A stretch of DNA of 64,000 nucleotides from Bryoerythrophyllum caledonicum (Eukaryota > Streptophyta > Bryopsida > Pottiales > Pottiaceae): contig OZ020516.1 of the NCBI GenBank assembly GCA_963971425.1, positions 15,922,593 through 15,986,592 on the forward strand, written 5' to 3'. The stretch's first letter is position 1; each line of letters begins with the position of its first letter. Both the position numbers and the translations under genes were made by a program. The notes beneath the pieces are model-generated. The model was not told the DNA's origin and made no database searches. It saw only the letters and a list, made by a program, of their open reading frames with translations. Positions 48,790-60,743 of this stretch are shown here, in pieces.

Positions 48790-49187
48790 TTATGGGAATG
48801 GGAGGATAAGGAGATGAGGTTGAGGATGAGACGGGGAGAATAAATGCATGGCGGCCGGTAGGGAGTTGATTGGGGGCTAACACCATTTATCAACTTGTTA
48901 ACAAATTTTTGTGCTAAGGTAGGTGGTTGATTGGGGGCTAATATTAAGCGTACTAGGGTAGGTGGACAATTGAGGGATAATATTCATGACAATGGCGGCT
49001 AACACAAATTGCCAACTTGTTAACAAATAGTGCACTAGGGTAACTACACTATTTGTACCATTACACTAAAAGCCATCTTTAGTGTACCTACTTTTTGCTA
49101 CTATTCATGGTTGCAACAAAATCATGGAGTGTGCCTATCTTGTAATATTATTCTATCTTGTTGCTCATATGAATCAACTCTAATGCT
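48790..49187. other. Intergenic, short internal repeat
   Basis: The phrase GGTGGTTGATTGGGGGCTAA and variants recur three times (48870-48985). No gene. Confidence 0.4.
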
Positions 49188-49406
49188 ACATTGATTTTGA
49201 TGTTTAGTGTTATGGGCAGTAAAGGACTTGTAAATGCTATAAGTTTTCACTCTTGATGATTATTTTTACCAACCATGTCCACTATGATCCCTCTCTTTGA
49301 GTAGTATAGATTGTTGTGCTCTTAGTAAAAATTTATATCAAAAGTAAAAACTTATAGCATTTACAAGTCATTTACTGCCCATAACACTAAACATCAAAGT
49401 CAATGT
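49188..49406. repeat. Hairpin with 71-base arms
   Basis: 49188-49258 and 49336-49406 are reverse complements at about 94% over 71 bases with no indels, around a 77-base loop. It could be a very small MITE or a transcribed foldback such as a small-RNA precursor. No target duplication found. Confidence 0.85.
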
Positions 49407-50335
49407 ATTGTGCTCGCTGCGTCACTCTTCTATTCGCTCTGATTCACACAATGTCTTACCTGACCAATTCTCATCCACTGATCCCACACCTACACTATAT
49501 CCATCCACACTATTTACGGCAATATTAGTACTTTCACAGCCCTTGAATTTGTATTGTCTTGACGCTTCCATGTTTAGTTTAGTTTAGAAATCGCCCCGTA
49601 GTGGGGTGACATATACAAAGCATACGCACATGAGCACCATACGGTGCTGTCATGTACCAAATTCGGCGCCTAGGGGGTTGGGTTTGATGTCTCACACCCA
49701 TATCAGGTTGAGGTGGAAAACTAGTTTGGTTACGAACCAAACCATTTGTTCCCCCTTCTTCGACTTTACAATTTTTACCATATTTGTAACTTATCTGTTC
49801 CGAGTGTATTCCCACATCGTTCTCATGTGTTCCCATTCTTCCCAAGTGCATTCCCAAGCAAGTTCCCAAGTGGGCATGGTTGTTCCCTAGTGTTCCCAAT
49901 GTGTAACTTTCAAATGTGAGTAAACAAAATTTCACGCCAGGTAGGGGCCCACCATTTGGCTTTGGGATCCAGATAGGAGCTCCGTCTGGTTGCATGTGCG
50001 TTTGCTTACATTCTTCTCTCTCTCAGCTATATGGTGAAGGAATGATGAGGAGCTAAAGTTAGGAATTAGATACTAGAGCTAGGAATGAGAAGTATGTGTT
50101 TAGGACTTGAACTCACTGTAAACGTATTGGAAGGACCAGCTGTGATTTTGTAACAACAGGTATTGATATTCAGCCTTAAACCCTAGGATTGTGTGTTGAG
50201 TTGCAAGGCTTGTGAATTACAAGGTGTTGTGAAGTGGAAGGAAATATGAGGTAGATCCCGAACCATTGAAGCTACTTATAAGAACAACATCTGAAGATTG
50301 AAGGTTTGAGCGTAGAATGAGTGAATGGAAATTTT
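49407..50335. other. Intergenic, no recognised gene
   Basis: Frames 49579-49995 (minus) and 49606-49890 (plus) overlap on opposite strands and have no domain. Repeated TTCCCAAGTG phrases lie at 49840-49890. Confidence 0.35.
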
Positions 50336-50625
50336 GGAGCAAATCTACCTTTAATACTTATACACCAATTTTTAGACGTAGAGAAGGTGTACAACATATT
50401 CAAAAAAAATATGCAAGGATTAGAGGTTCAAAAATTGCCAAAACACCTTTTATTTATAGGTTGTGAACTCAATATTATGTTTTTGAATGAGAATCCAAAC
50501 AAATAATAAGAAAGTTCGAACCACATTGTGCTATACAAAAATAGAAAATAGAAAATATTAAAAAACGTATTTCTTATGTGGAAATTAAGTTTTTTTGGTA
50601 CGTAACTCAACAAAAACATGCAATC
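50336..50625. mobile_element. TTAA-type MITE remnant
   Basis: Keeps eroded internal blocks (ACACCAATTTTTAGACGTAG, AAAAATTGCCAAAACACC) without ends. Confidence 0.5.
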
Positions 50626-50890
50626 AAGTAATTATGAACTTTGCCAACTGCATCAAAGAACGGCAAGCTCTAGCACAAATTTTTTTAAAGACTTTAAAAA
50701 ACTAGCAAGAATTTAGTATCTTTGTTGTAGTAAATTTTCATGTCCCTTGCATTCAACATTGGCCTCCTCATGTGCACGTAAGGCAACACAATTGCAACAC
50801 AATCGTAGAAGATTGCCCTTCAGATATTGCCCTTCAAATTTGCACTTCACACTGTAGATAATAGCAATTATATATCCCCTAGTGTAATTA

Positions 50891-51243
50891 AGGTAAGCCC
50901 CCCATAACCAACCAAAATCCATAGCCAACGCCTATAAAATTGGGGTATATCCAACCCTCTTCCATCCCATTACCACCAACTTAGCTCCAAATGGAGGTTT
51001 GCTATAAGTCAAGACCCTTACTTTTGGTCGTTGGTTATGGCGGTACCTATTGTTGGCCACCCACTAAACATGGTTGCACTGTTTGAAAATTCATAACTAA
51101 TTCAATTTTCATAGGAAAAATGTGAAATCACTTGGATTGGAATAGTAATTCTATTGGCTATCACTCAAAAAATAATAGTATAATTATCTCCACTCTCCAT
51201 ATATGCACATTTCTTAAGTTGTCGGTTTTAGGGGGGCTTACCT
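50891..51243. mobile_element. AGGTAAGCC-family MITE, 353 bp
   Basis: Ends AGGTAAGCCCCCCATAACC and GGTTTTAGGGGGGCTTACCT, TA on both sides (50889-50890, 51244-51245). Most similar to 26717-27069, same orientation. Confidence 0.85.
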
Positions 51244-51402
51244 TAGTGGTTTTAAGTCGAGTCACTTGCTCATAATAAATCATAATTGTCCTTCCAAAAT
51301 GAGGTTGCTCTCATTCAAAAACTTGAATAAGAAAGTAACACACTTTAGAAATACCATCTACAAAATCCAAGATCGCTCCCTTTCAAATGTACCTTTACAG
51401 AC

Positions 51403-51602
51403 ACTATACATTGTATATAGTGTGGATTCATTATTGATGTGGATCACCTATACTAATTTACATCAAACACATACATGTCAAATTTTGATTGGATATTTGT
51501 TTTCAAGCCAATGTGTGCCAGTTGACAATCACATCTAAATTTTCAATTACTGTAGAAACTCAAACTACTCTGGTCTAGACTACATTGGTAAATGGTGTAG
51601 AT
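51403..51602. mobile_element. Short relative of the TACACCGTTC family
   Basis: Carries TATATAGTGTGGA and GATGTGGATCACC blocks like 32468-33001 and ends TAAATGGTGTAG; lacks the AT-only core. Confidence 0.45.
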
Positions 51603-51800
51603 AGCAACAATTTTAAAGTAAAGTAACATACTAATGGATGATGGCGGTTTAGACTCACTGATGAATGATGGTGTCAATTATTCATTAAGAGTATTGATGA
51701 ATATCGTTGATTTCATCGGGAGCTCGCAGATGGCCAAAAGTTGGCACAAATTTAGGATTTGTGTGCACAATCTTCCATCGTCGCTCACCTCGGATCCCTT
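51603..51800. other. No feature
   Basis: Short spacer with a direct repeat (GATGAATGATGG-like phrases at 51633-51672). Confidence 0.35.
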
Positions 51801-51805
51801 TATTT

Positions 51806-52047
51806 ACCCCGGGGTGAGCGTTGCACCAAGCCTCAACCTTGGGTGGATCCATTTTTTTTGGCTTTCTCACTTTTAGGGCCCTAGAGGCTTTTTTTGGAAA
51901 TTTATTTGCCAACTTTGGGGCTTGCGGCCTCAAAGTACCCTTGGAGGCCCCCCCTTGATAGTAAAGCCCCCCTCCAACATAAAAATAGGGGCCGGTTTTA
52001 TCCCCACCCTCCCGAGCCTGAGGCTTGGTGCAACAATCGACCGGGGT
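51806..52047. mobile_element. 240-bp inverted-end MITE
   Basis: Ends ACCCCGG...TTGCACCAAGCCTCA and its reverse; direct repeat TATTTA on both sides (51801-51806, 52047-52052, overlapping the terminal A/T). Internal T-rich and CCCTAGAGGC blocks match 61123-61386 in reverse and the middle layer at 31395-31974. Confidence 0.75.
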
Positions 52048-52052
52048 ATTTA

Positions 52053-52585
52053 GAGGGATGCTCCATCGTCACAACAGACACATTCCCCGTCTCCGTCCCC
52101 ATCGCCTCCTCCATCTTCATAGCGCCTCTCATCACAAGAGCGCTCTTATTGTGCGAGCTGTTGGGCTCGGATGACAAGGCTGACAAAATCTTTCCGCTCT
52201 TCACTATGGGAGTGGGCGCAATGCAGCAAAGTGAATGCATCAATTGAGATGGTGGTCATAATAGAGATTGAAGGCTCAGGTGGTGCGCATTCCCACAACA
52301 TACGTGATGCTCTGCACTCCAGCTCTATATTCACGCCCAAATGTTGAGGTCTCACAACCGACGCAACATCGCCAATGGGGCCGTGGCCATGCGGTTGACC
52401 AATGTGGTGGAGGGATGACCTATGAGAGCTGAGGTCACAACAAGGATAGCGCCACTAGGATTTCTGTGAGGATAGCGCCGCTAGGGTTTCGGTGAGGATA
52501 GTGCCGCTAGAGTTTTAGTGAAGATAGAGCCCTTGTGTTGCAAGGATAGGGGCTAGGGTTGCAACTTGCTAGGATTTTGTTAGTA
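52053..52585. other. GC-richer intergenic
   Basis: Three near-identical phrases (GATAGCGCCGCTAGGGTTTC and variants, 52445-52520) form a loose tandem repeat. No gene recognised; frames 51894-52355 lack domains. Confidence 0.4.
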
Positions 52586-52587
52586 TG

Positions 52588-53125
52588 TAGAACACCCAAT
52601 TCCGATCGCCCACACAATTCCGATCAGTAGAGTATGCATGGCATGGTGCATGAAAATGGCAAATGCATAAAATGGTGCATGAAGTGACCCAAAATTGATA
52701 ACTCAAAATCTGAAAACACCAATTATTATCGACATTGGGTCATGATGTGTGCAATTCTGGGTTGCTCCACCTCAATTGAGCTCTCATTGGTGGCATTGCC
52801 TCGAAAGTTGAACAAGGCCGATCGGCATTGCATACCCTCCATGAGTTGGTTATCCATGGCATGTCTTCTCTCTTTTACTCACTCTTACTTGTTGGCATTG
52901 GGCAAAGGAGGGCACTAAATCTCACCTATTCTATAATTTGATTATGGGCTCCGGTGGTTTTGGGGCTTCTAAATTCTATATCAATTGCAAATCTTTGAGA
53001 TTAAATTTGAAAAGATATTTGTTGAGTTTCATTCCTAATTCCGCATCTTTCTACATAAATGTTTTTGACATACAATGTCATTTGAGTCCCCAACTAGCTT
53101 AAGTGGTCAAAATTGGTTGCCTCTA
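52588..53125. mobile_element. GAGGCACCC-family MITE
   Basis: Left end AACACCCAATTCCGATCGCC, right end AATTGGTTGCCTC. Carries the unoccupied AGTAT site (52628-52632 region) that is duplicated at 8627 and 12189. Confidence 0.8.
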
Positions 53126-53247
53126 TTTTATTGCGTACAACTTCAATCTCTCCGCTAGGATCAAACAACTTCAAATCCACATTCCAGGCTCATCCGAAAT
53201 TTCAATCTTTTATACAAATCACTAAAGGACACATAACCTTGTGTTAA

Positions 53248-54123
53248 CACTAAAGGACTGGGCCTTGTGCTTCACCATAACCACCCCAAAACTACCACTT
53301 TATATGAGATATTAATAGACTCATTAAAAAATCCATTTACTATTTTCAACCGTAGGATCTTCAAGCTAACTACTACAAGAAGACACCCTAAAAAATTCGT
53401 AAAGGTTGACCGTGCGGATTGTAAAATACATGCATTTGAAGAGTGCAAAATTGTTTTTTCCACTGTACCTCAACACAGCCACTGTACTTTGACTCAAGAT
53501 AATGGCATATTTTTCCACTACACATTGCATAAGCTCAATGCATCTATGTTCTACCTTGAGTTAGGTCATTGCATGCCAAAAATCACAAGTAATGGAGGTG
53601 TTTACAATAAGAAAAATGGACCTACAACGACAGGGGTATAGAAAGTGGCCCTTTACTCTAAAAAGAAATTTTATTTTTTAAATAGAGAAATGATTGGTAG
53701 ATCTAAAATCCAAACAGTGAATAGAATTCATGATTTATTTTAATAATAGAAATATATTCAAAAGAAAGTAAAATCCTTCATTTACGTGCATTTTTTAAGG
53801 GAAAACAATGAAGGTTGCCAAGAACTTTCCTTCACTATTGCAATATCCGCCTCAAAAAAGTGCAATTGTCAACCCTATAGTAGCTCTACACTATTCATCT
53901 CTATTGTACCCTTCCCAGTTGTCAAAAGGAACATGCTTCCTACGTTTAAAGCGCCATAACTTTTTCTCTATAAGTCCCAAAAAAAAAAAAAAAATCCCTG
54001 CAAAGATAACCCATATTTCTATTCTCACTAAAAAAAATTCCATAAGTTATCTTGAAAATTGGATTTTTAGGATTCTGCTCAAAATCAATTTGTAACCCGC
54101 AAGTACAAATGGACCTTTAAGGG
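53248..54123. mobile_element. TTAA-type MITE, divergent
   Basis: TTAA (53244-53247) then CACTAAAGGACTGGG; right end ATGGACCTTTAAGGG followed by TAAA. A second left-type end (CACTAAAGGACAC) lies just upstream at 53220. Length 876; no domain in the 53267-53641 frame. Confidence 0.6.
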
Positions 54124-54301
54124 TAAAAGCAAAGCATATCTTTGAGTCCAGAACACACAACTTTGTAAGCAATTGATCGGGTTTTTGTAGGTTCATATAT
54201 CATGATTGGGGTTTAGGTGAAGGTTTACCGCTAGCAATTCACCTTGTTGGTGAACAAGTGCAACAAGTAGAGTTTCCATCATGTGGCAACCTAACCCTTA
54301 A

Positions 54302-55091
54302 ATCCTTTAGTGCCACAAGACCCAAAATGGGACTCTGGAGGTGTTAAAACTCAATTTGCATGAAATCCATGAGGAATTGTGTTGTGAAATTTGAAGTTTG
54401 AATTTGCGCACACATCACATAAATACCCAGTAAAAATCAGATCATGATTTAGAATTCTAGAACTCATGGAAAGCAAGGAATACAACACAAAATACATCAA
54501 ACACACTAAAATATAGTGAACACCATGCTGCATACTATGTTGTATTTCATACACATGCAAAATACTTTGGGTCTTAAATTTTGATTGAAATTTTCCTCAA
54601 AGAGATTTCTTCATTGCTTTGTCATTGCTGATCTCTCTAATTGCATACACAAGTTTTTTTTAAATTTGTATAAGTTTGGAACAGTTGTGTATACAATCAA
54701 GTAGACAAAAGTAAAAAAATCATCAGTAACTACGTATCAATGTTTTCTTCACGTATGATATGTCAAAGGAAAGCTATTGACCTAGTGCACATGTGAACCT
54801 CTTTTAATCAAAGTACAAAAATTCTTGCAAGAGTCTATCGATGGATAAAGTAGTATACCCTCCAAAGTCCACAATTTCCATTACGAATATACGGTATCTT
54901 TAAACACTAAAATCAATTCCATCAACCGTTGGATGTTGTGCAAATTTTCCCAAAGTTTAGGTCATGGTTTGAGTTCAATTTTGTAAGGTTGGACACCTAA
55001 ATTAGGCATTGTATTTCCATCAAAGTTAGTTTAAAGAAAAAAATCAGCACATATTTTGGTTTTGGAGAAAAACGACTTCGGCACTAAAGGG
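54302..55091. mobile_element. CCCTTTAGTGCC-family TTAA element, complete copy
   Basis: Ends TCCTTTAGTGCCAC and TTCGGCACTAAAGGG, TTAA on both sides (54298-54301, 55092-55095). Length 790. Contains the empty site at 54900-54903 matching the insertion at 22449-23284. No coding capacity. Confidence 0.8.
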
Positions 55092-55095
55092 TTAA

Positions 55096-55580
55096 GAGCT
55101 ATGAGGACGACCAGGACTAGAAGAGTCTATGAGTGTAATAGATTTTGTAGAACTTCTTTTACACACTGGGTACATTTCATCACAAGTGGTTGTCACGGAA
55201 ACCACTATAGGTTGTCTGTTAGACTCTAACACACATTCTCACTGCATTTGTTGGAAGTGCACAAATTCTTGGAACTTAACTTAGGCCACGGATCGAAGAG
55301 AGATGAACTATTGGTTCACCAAATTCACAAATTACTCCAAAAATGGCCACCTATGGGCTTCTCATCCTTCAGTGAATAACTTATACACTTACTTACATAT
55401 TCTAATAATTCTATGTCTATAGTCAAGTATTCTATTAAACATCTAATAAAAAATAACATTTTTTCTTCTCGAAGATAGTTTGTGTAGCAATTCATGTTAG
55501 CTTGTTTGAGTATCATAATTTACTATATCTATTATTTCTTGGCACCTTTTTAAAATAGTAAACTTAACTTGTTAATGACA
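55096..55580. other. AT-rich intergenic
   Basis: No gene or paired ends seen. Confidence 0.4.
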
Positions 55581-55584
55581 GAAG

Positions 55585-56450
55585 TCCCAAGGTTGGCTTT
55601 TGCATATCTCGGGCACGTTTCCATGGTTGCGATTTATATTTACAATTCTTTAAATTTTGAACAAAGATGCAAGAAGACAAGAGGTACATGGAAATATAAT
55701 TTTCATTCTCATCCGATCTATGGAGAAAAGTTGTTTCATCTGAAACAAAAACTTCTTAAAATTGGGCATGTTGGGCAATTCCAAAAGCTTTTGTCAAGAC
55801 GCTCTAGTAAATGTGAGATTTTCATTGCTAGAAAGTAAATTTATAATTTCCTTCCATAGTGTCCAAAAAATTCTTGTCTTTAGTGAATCATAGCATGAAT
55901 TTGATCCAAGTCAAACATTTTCACACATTGTTGAACAAGGTACCAAAAGATCTTATTTTCCACATTAAACTCAAAGATCTTCAAACTTTTACTTTTTATT
56001 TTTTCCACAACAATAGTTGGTATACGCCTTCTTACTGACATGAATAAACGTGAATAAGCAATTTTTGAACCTCCACTCCTTGCACAATTGTTTTGGGTAT
56101 GCTACACCCCTTCACTGCCCTTTAAAAATTGGTGCACAAGGAACTAACATCATGCTTACATGACCATGGTAATTACTTTAGACCTTGTGTAGTGCAAAAC
56201 TTTGACACCAAGTAAAGTCAAAGTCTGCCGATTCACTCCACACAAGGTAGAAAATGAATCGTGTTCAACTCCAAACACTATAATCTTTCAATCCGTGCGG
56301 CCAAAGCTTATGAGATTTTGTGAGTATGTAACTTAATAAGTCATGATTGGGATCCTACGGTTAAAACTGGAAATAGAAGTTTTCATTTCCTTCACTACTC
56401 ATTTTACTAGGGAGTTCATTAATCAGCAGTTTCAAAGTGTTTTAGAGTAT
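55585..56450. mobile_element. TTAA-type MITE, both ends eroded
   Basis: Collinear with the interior of 4182-5103 and 24302-25241 (blocks TCCTTGCACAATTG, CTTTCAATCCGTGCGGCC); terminal motifs are not recognisable. Confidence 0.6.
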
Positions 56451-57900
56451 TTTTCTAGGCAGATCCTTCAACAGCGGAATTTTTTTCGCAAGCAATAAAA
56501 TCTTCTAATACAACAGCAAAGCAGCTCTTCCTCCACAATTGCTACCACAGCACCGAGAAGCCGCTCAGTAAACCCTGCAAGCTACAAGGACTTTTGGGAA
56601 ATACTCCAAGAAATATGAGGCTGATAACTACAGAGCAAGCTGCAAGGACTGGGAAATACTCCACGAATTATAAAGGGTGATAAATACAGAGTATTTTTAA
56701 AAATAGCTGCACCAAGTTGTACTGTACGAAGTGGTCACTTTCAGACACTACTTGTCAAACCAATTGTTTTTCAAGATTGTAATGGTTTGAACATAATGGG
56801 TATCACCTGGGCATTACACGGGTATCACCTAGACAAATCTCTTGAAATTTCCAAAAATTATGGACATTCTCCATTTTGAATTAATTATGGACAAAACTGA
56901 CCACTGCCTAACGTACCTCAATTAGTAGAGTGGGTTAAAGAGTTTCACTAGGCTCCTGCTTCTTACGCTGCTTGCTCTAGTTTGTTTTTGTTTTGTCTCG
57001 GTTACCTTTGCAATCAAACTTCGTTTGTTTTGTGCCCAATTTTTTCTTTTTAAATTAATTTAAAAAAATCATGCCATACAAACTGGAAGGTCGAGGTCAA
57101 ACACCGTGTCAAGAGGAGGGTCAAAACAGCGTGGGACCGTGGGTGATGTTCAACATGGCCGGCGCCAAACATCTTTAGAGTGACGCCTATTCAAGAAGTG
57201 ATGTCTAAGCCACTGTTAGATATGGCAATTTAACCGTCCTTAAAATACTCTCAGAAAAATGTCATTCAATCACGGCAGCATCACTCCTTGTCTTTAGGTG
57301 TAGGAGCCATTTCTGCTGGGATTTCTGGCGGTAAAGCTGGAGTCCCCTCAAAGCTTTTGATGAAAGGCTATGCTGGTGGGAAATTTTGGAACTGTTTGCA
57401 ATCGCAATTACTACAGTAGCAACCCTGTTACTCCTCACTTACCGATGTTTCAAGCATTTTATGAGTGGATGGGTCAATCCGGTCACAAAAGAGAAGAAAA
57501 AGCACCCTTTTCCACATTGTGTCGAAGAAGGAGCGACCGTGGTTCCATTTTCACTAGATGTCCGACTGTGTTCACTTCAAAATCTATGTTGTTGAATGTT
57601 TCCACTGGGATTCGTACACAGTGCAAACTATACTTGTACCACCTTCTGCTAGAAAACATCAATGTGTGCTCACTGCTACGTATGCATGTCGGTGAACCTC
57701 AATTTCAAACCAATGACAAACTCTATCTGAAACTTCGAACTAAAGCTGGATAAGGATGAAGGTTGCTAACGTTGTGTAGAGCTTGTGAGTGTGCATCATC
57801 TGTGCAACTAGGAAGTAGTAGGCAAAGATTCGATTCGCGCGTGTTGCACGTTGAGCAGGGTGTGGACCAACCAAGTTGAGAGCAGCCGGCAACTTGCCGC
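56451..57900. other. Intergenic upstream of F-box gene
   Basis: A short direct repeat (CTACAAGGACT... GGGAAATACTCCA, 56580-56670). Frames 57370-57753 and 57386-57595 overlap; the second starts with a hydrophobic stretch but matches no family I know. Confidence 0.35.
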
Positions 57901-57903
57901 GCG

Positions 57904-58032
57904 TGACGTCCTCCTCTTGCAACTGGCCGGCTTTGACTTGCTTTGCTAGCCATGAAAATAACCAGGAAAGCTGATTATCCGGCGACGTTGAAGCAGATCA
58001 CGTGACGAAGTTGACGCCATATTTTATTGGCG
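57904..58032 (+). promoter_or_regulatory. Candidate F-box gene promoter motifs
   Basis: TGACGTC (57904-57910, bZIP-type core) and CACGTG (57999-58004, G-box) lie just before an AT-rich TATA-like stretch (ATATTTTATT, about 58019-58028). Placement 0.9 kb before the chosen start codon would leave a long 5' leader. Motif matches only. Confidence 0.35.
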
Positions 58033-58932
58033 AGCGGTGGTGTTGAGGTTGGTTGTTTACCTGCCTGCGTGAATGACTGGAGGAGCTGCAGCAGTGGCCC
58101 CACCCTGAGCCCACTTGCATCTCCGGCGGCATCGATCCCACCACAATCAGGCTCCTTACTCCATGGAGGACATTTTCTCATCCGTTCCTCACGCAAGATC
58201 GCACCAGTGGTGCGCGCGAGACGTGAAAGAGAGAACACAGGTGGAGTGAGTAAGTGGATGTTGAGGTTGTCCTGTGGAGGATCAGGCGATGGTGGTAGCA
58301 TTCTAAGGTGAGGAGATCTGCACGATCTGTTGTTGAATTCGCCTCCGCTTGTCCGAGGAGCGTTGATTTGTCGTCGGCTATGGAGTGGTGAGTCCATAAT
58401 TCAGTTCGTTTGGGTTTTTCGATCTTACACGTCGGGTGATGAGGAGGAAGGTTTGTTGTGATGGTGGGTTTCGATGCGGTGGGCGGGATAATTTTAAGCT
58501 CCTCGAGTGTGCGTGTCGTGTTAGTTCGGCTTGTTTACGGTGTGATAACTTCCACATTGGTTTTTTGTTGAGTAACCTGGTGTTTCGTCTGAAGTTTTGG
58601 AAGGCCTTTCTTGTTACATTTGAGTTTAGGGGCGGGCGTTGTTTGGAATGCAGTGTTGTTCTGTGCTTGCAATGTAGCGTGAGAGGGGAATAGTTCCATA
58701 GCCATGGCAGAGTCTTGGATCTGTTGTACATCACGGAATATTTTGGGAGCGAGGCTGCTGGGAGTGCGGTACACGTTTGTTCGTGCGTGTGTCGTGCGTC
58801 GTCCTTCTGTATTTGTATGCAAACGAGGGAGCACTGACGTTAATGTTCGTGTGGCATTTGTGGTGTAGATTCCGCGGGCGTAGATTCCTTGGGAATCCAA
58901 TAATTCGGGCTACTACCTCGACCTTTGCCAAC

Positions 58933-60477
58933 ATGAGCCTCCTGTCTGTGTGGTTGGCGTTCATCTCCTCCGAGGCGTCCTTGGAACAGCCGGGCAGTGG
59001 GGACATCGGGGGACTCGGAGCGATGTTCTTCAAGCGGCGATGCGTGAAGAAGGGGGAGAACGCGGAAGACTTCTCGGGCTCGTGCCTGTCCGTGCTGGAC
59101 TTACCAGAGCTCGCGCTGGAGGGCATTCTCGGCCGCCTTCCCCCCGCTTCTCTCTGTCAGATGTCTGGCGTCTGCCAGGAGCTTCGAAAGCGTTGCCGCA
59201 GCGACTTTTTCTGGGAAAGCTTCTTCAAGGAGAAGTGGGCGCGCATCATCGGTCCCTCGGCGTTCCAGGAGTGGCAACGTCAGTTAACCTTGCAAGCTGA
59301 GCAAGGGCCAGCCGCGTCAGAGCGCCCTCCTCGCCTTTGGGGATGGCCACTTTCTTGCCTCTGGCCCTTCACGTGGCTCCAACTTCACCCTGGCCAGCCT
59401 TCCACGGCTTCGCTCTCGGATACTCTCATGGCCTGGTACTGGACGCTGGAGAGCGGCAGCTTCTGGTTCCCTGCCCAAGTCTACAACCGAGAGGTGGGTA
59501 ACCAAGTCTTTCATCCTGCCAATCTTTGCCGAAAACCTGTGAGTTTCGTCAGTCTCGGCTTTCAGATCTGAGGTTTCACATCTCAATCTGAAGCTTCTCT
59601 TCGTTTCCGTCGTCTGACAATCAATTGCATTCTTGTAGCAGAATGGGCATGTGGGCTTCATGCTCTCGTGTTACGATGCGGAGCTTAGCTACGATCGCGC
59701 AACCGACACCTTCAAGGCGAGGTAGTTTTTGGAAACTGCCCTAAATTCTGTTTCTCGCAAAGATCCTTGTGATGTTCAAGGCTCATGTAGGATTATCCTC
59801 GTATTGAATGGAGTTTCATGTGCCTTAGGTACCCGCCACACGGTTCCCGGACACCCGTGGTCGAAGAAGGAGTGCGCTGGGAGCGTCTTCGCGCTCCACC
59901 TTCGGATACACCTTCACACGACCTGCACGCATCCGATTGCCTGGAGGAATTGCAACCCGGCGATCACGTTGAGGTGCAATGGCGCAGGAACAAAGAGTTT
60001 CCATATGGTAACTTGCTCGATCTTGCATATGGATTACACTTTCTTGTCTCATTTTTCAATCCCATTTCGCTGAAGCGGCTTGAACACCATATCCGCTATT
60101 GTTGCAGGCTGGTGGTACGGTGTGGTTGGCCATTCTGAGGGCTGTGATGGAAGCTCTCGCCGTTGCCCCTGTGACTCGCTCGGTATGTTTGATTCTCGGA
60201 TTGATTTCTAGACCTCTTCAATGAGGTTTTTTATCATTTACTTCTTTTTATTTCATGTTACTCCAGCAATTAACAGGTTGGTTGCATTGCAGAGACTCTC
60301 TGGTTGGAATTCAACCAGTACGCTATGGGCTCACGGTGGCGGCGAGCTGCTATGAACCGGAAGACTCACCGCGAGGAGGGTAACGAGGCCGAGGGCTTTT
60401 ACGGCGGCATCAGGAAACTGAAGACGGAGGAGATTAACACCTGGAAGAAGCTGTGGCCAACTGAGACCTTGGAATGA
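58933..60477 (+). CDS. F-box protein, At2g26850/At2g32560-like
   Basis: Five exons: 58933-59493, 59642-59721, 59829-60007, 60108-60182, 60293-60477. All introns are GT-AG and 100-148 bases; together they encode 359 residues, close to the Arabidopsis relatives. The F-box (residues about 53-97, [20 protein letters not shown]) would bind SKP1 in an SCF ubiquitin ligase. The C-terminal half is the family's own conserved region: [11 protein letters not shown], then [67 protein letters not shown], and the final [11 protein letters not shown]. The substrate is unknown. The frame stays open upstream to ATG at 58777, which would add 52 residues including a hydrophobic stretch; relatives also have hydrophobic N termini, so the longer start is possible. 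Coding GC is clearly above the flanks. No lesion seen. Confidence 0.93.
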
Positions 60478-60487
60478 GCTCACCATG

Positions 60488-60511
60488 AACCCTAAAACCT
60501 AAACCCTAAAA
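60488..60511 (+). repeat. Telomere-like AACCCTAAA run
   Basis: Two AACCCTAAA motifs with an AACCTAA between, 10 bases after the F-box stop codon; telo-box-like. Confidence 0.6.
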
Positions 60512-60598
60512 TTTACAATTGATTGTGAGGTGTAAAGAAGACATAATTTAGCAGACTGATTGGCCGCCCCAATTTATTACACTATTCTTTTCTGGTTT

Positions 60599-60743
60599 GT
60601 AGGAGGAAGTTCTATTTCCTAGGATAATATTCTGTCTAGGTAGGAGGAAGTTCTCATTTTTCTAGGATAATATTCGGTGCAGGTAGTTTTGATTTGTAGG
60701 AGGAAGTTCTCCTCATTTTTTCTAGGATAATATTTGGTCTTGG
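60599..60743 (+). repeat. Three-copy tandem repeat in F-box 3' flank
   Basis: Units of about 41-60 bases, each with GTAGGAGGAAGTTCT and TCTAGGATAATATT. May lie in the 3' UTR or just beyond it. Confidence 0.85.

Noticed and set aside
57386-57595. 69-codon frame with hydrophobic start as a membrane protein
   Set aside because: Overlaps a longer unrelated frame, no family match, and a single hydrophobic stretch is weak evidence.
58378-59126. Minus-strand frames near the F-box gene
   Set aside because: Antisense to the 5' flank and first exon; no recognisable domain.
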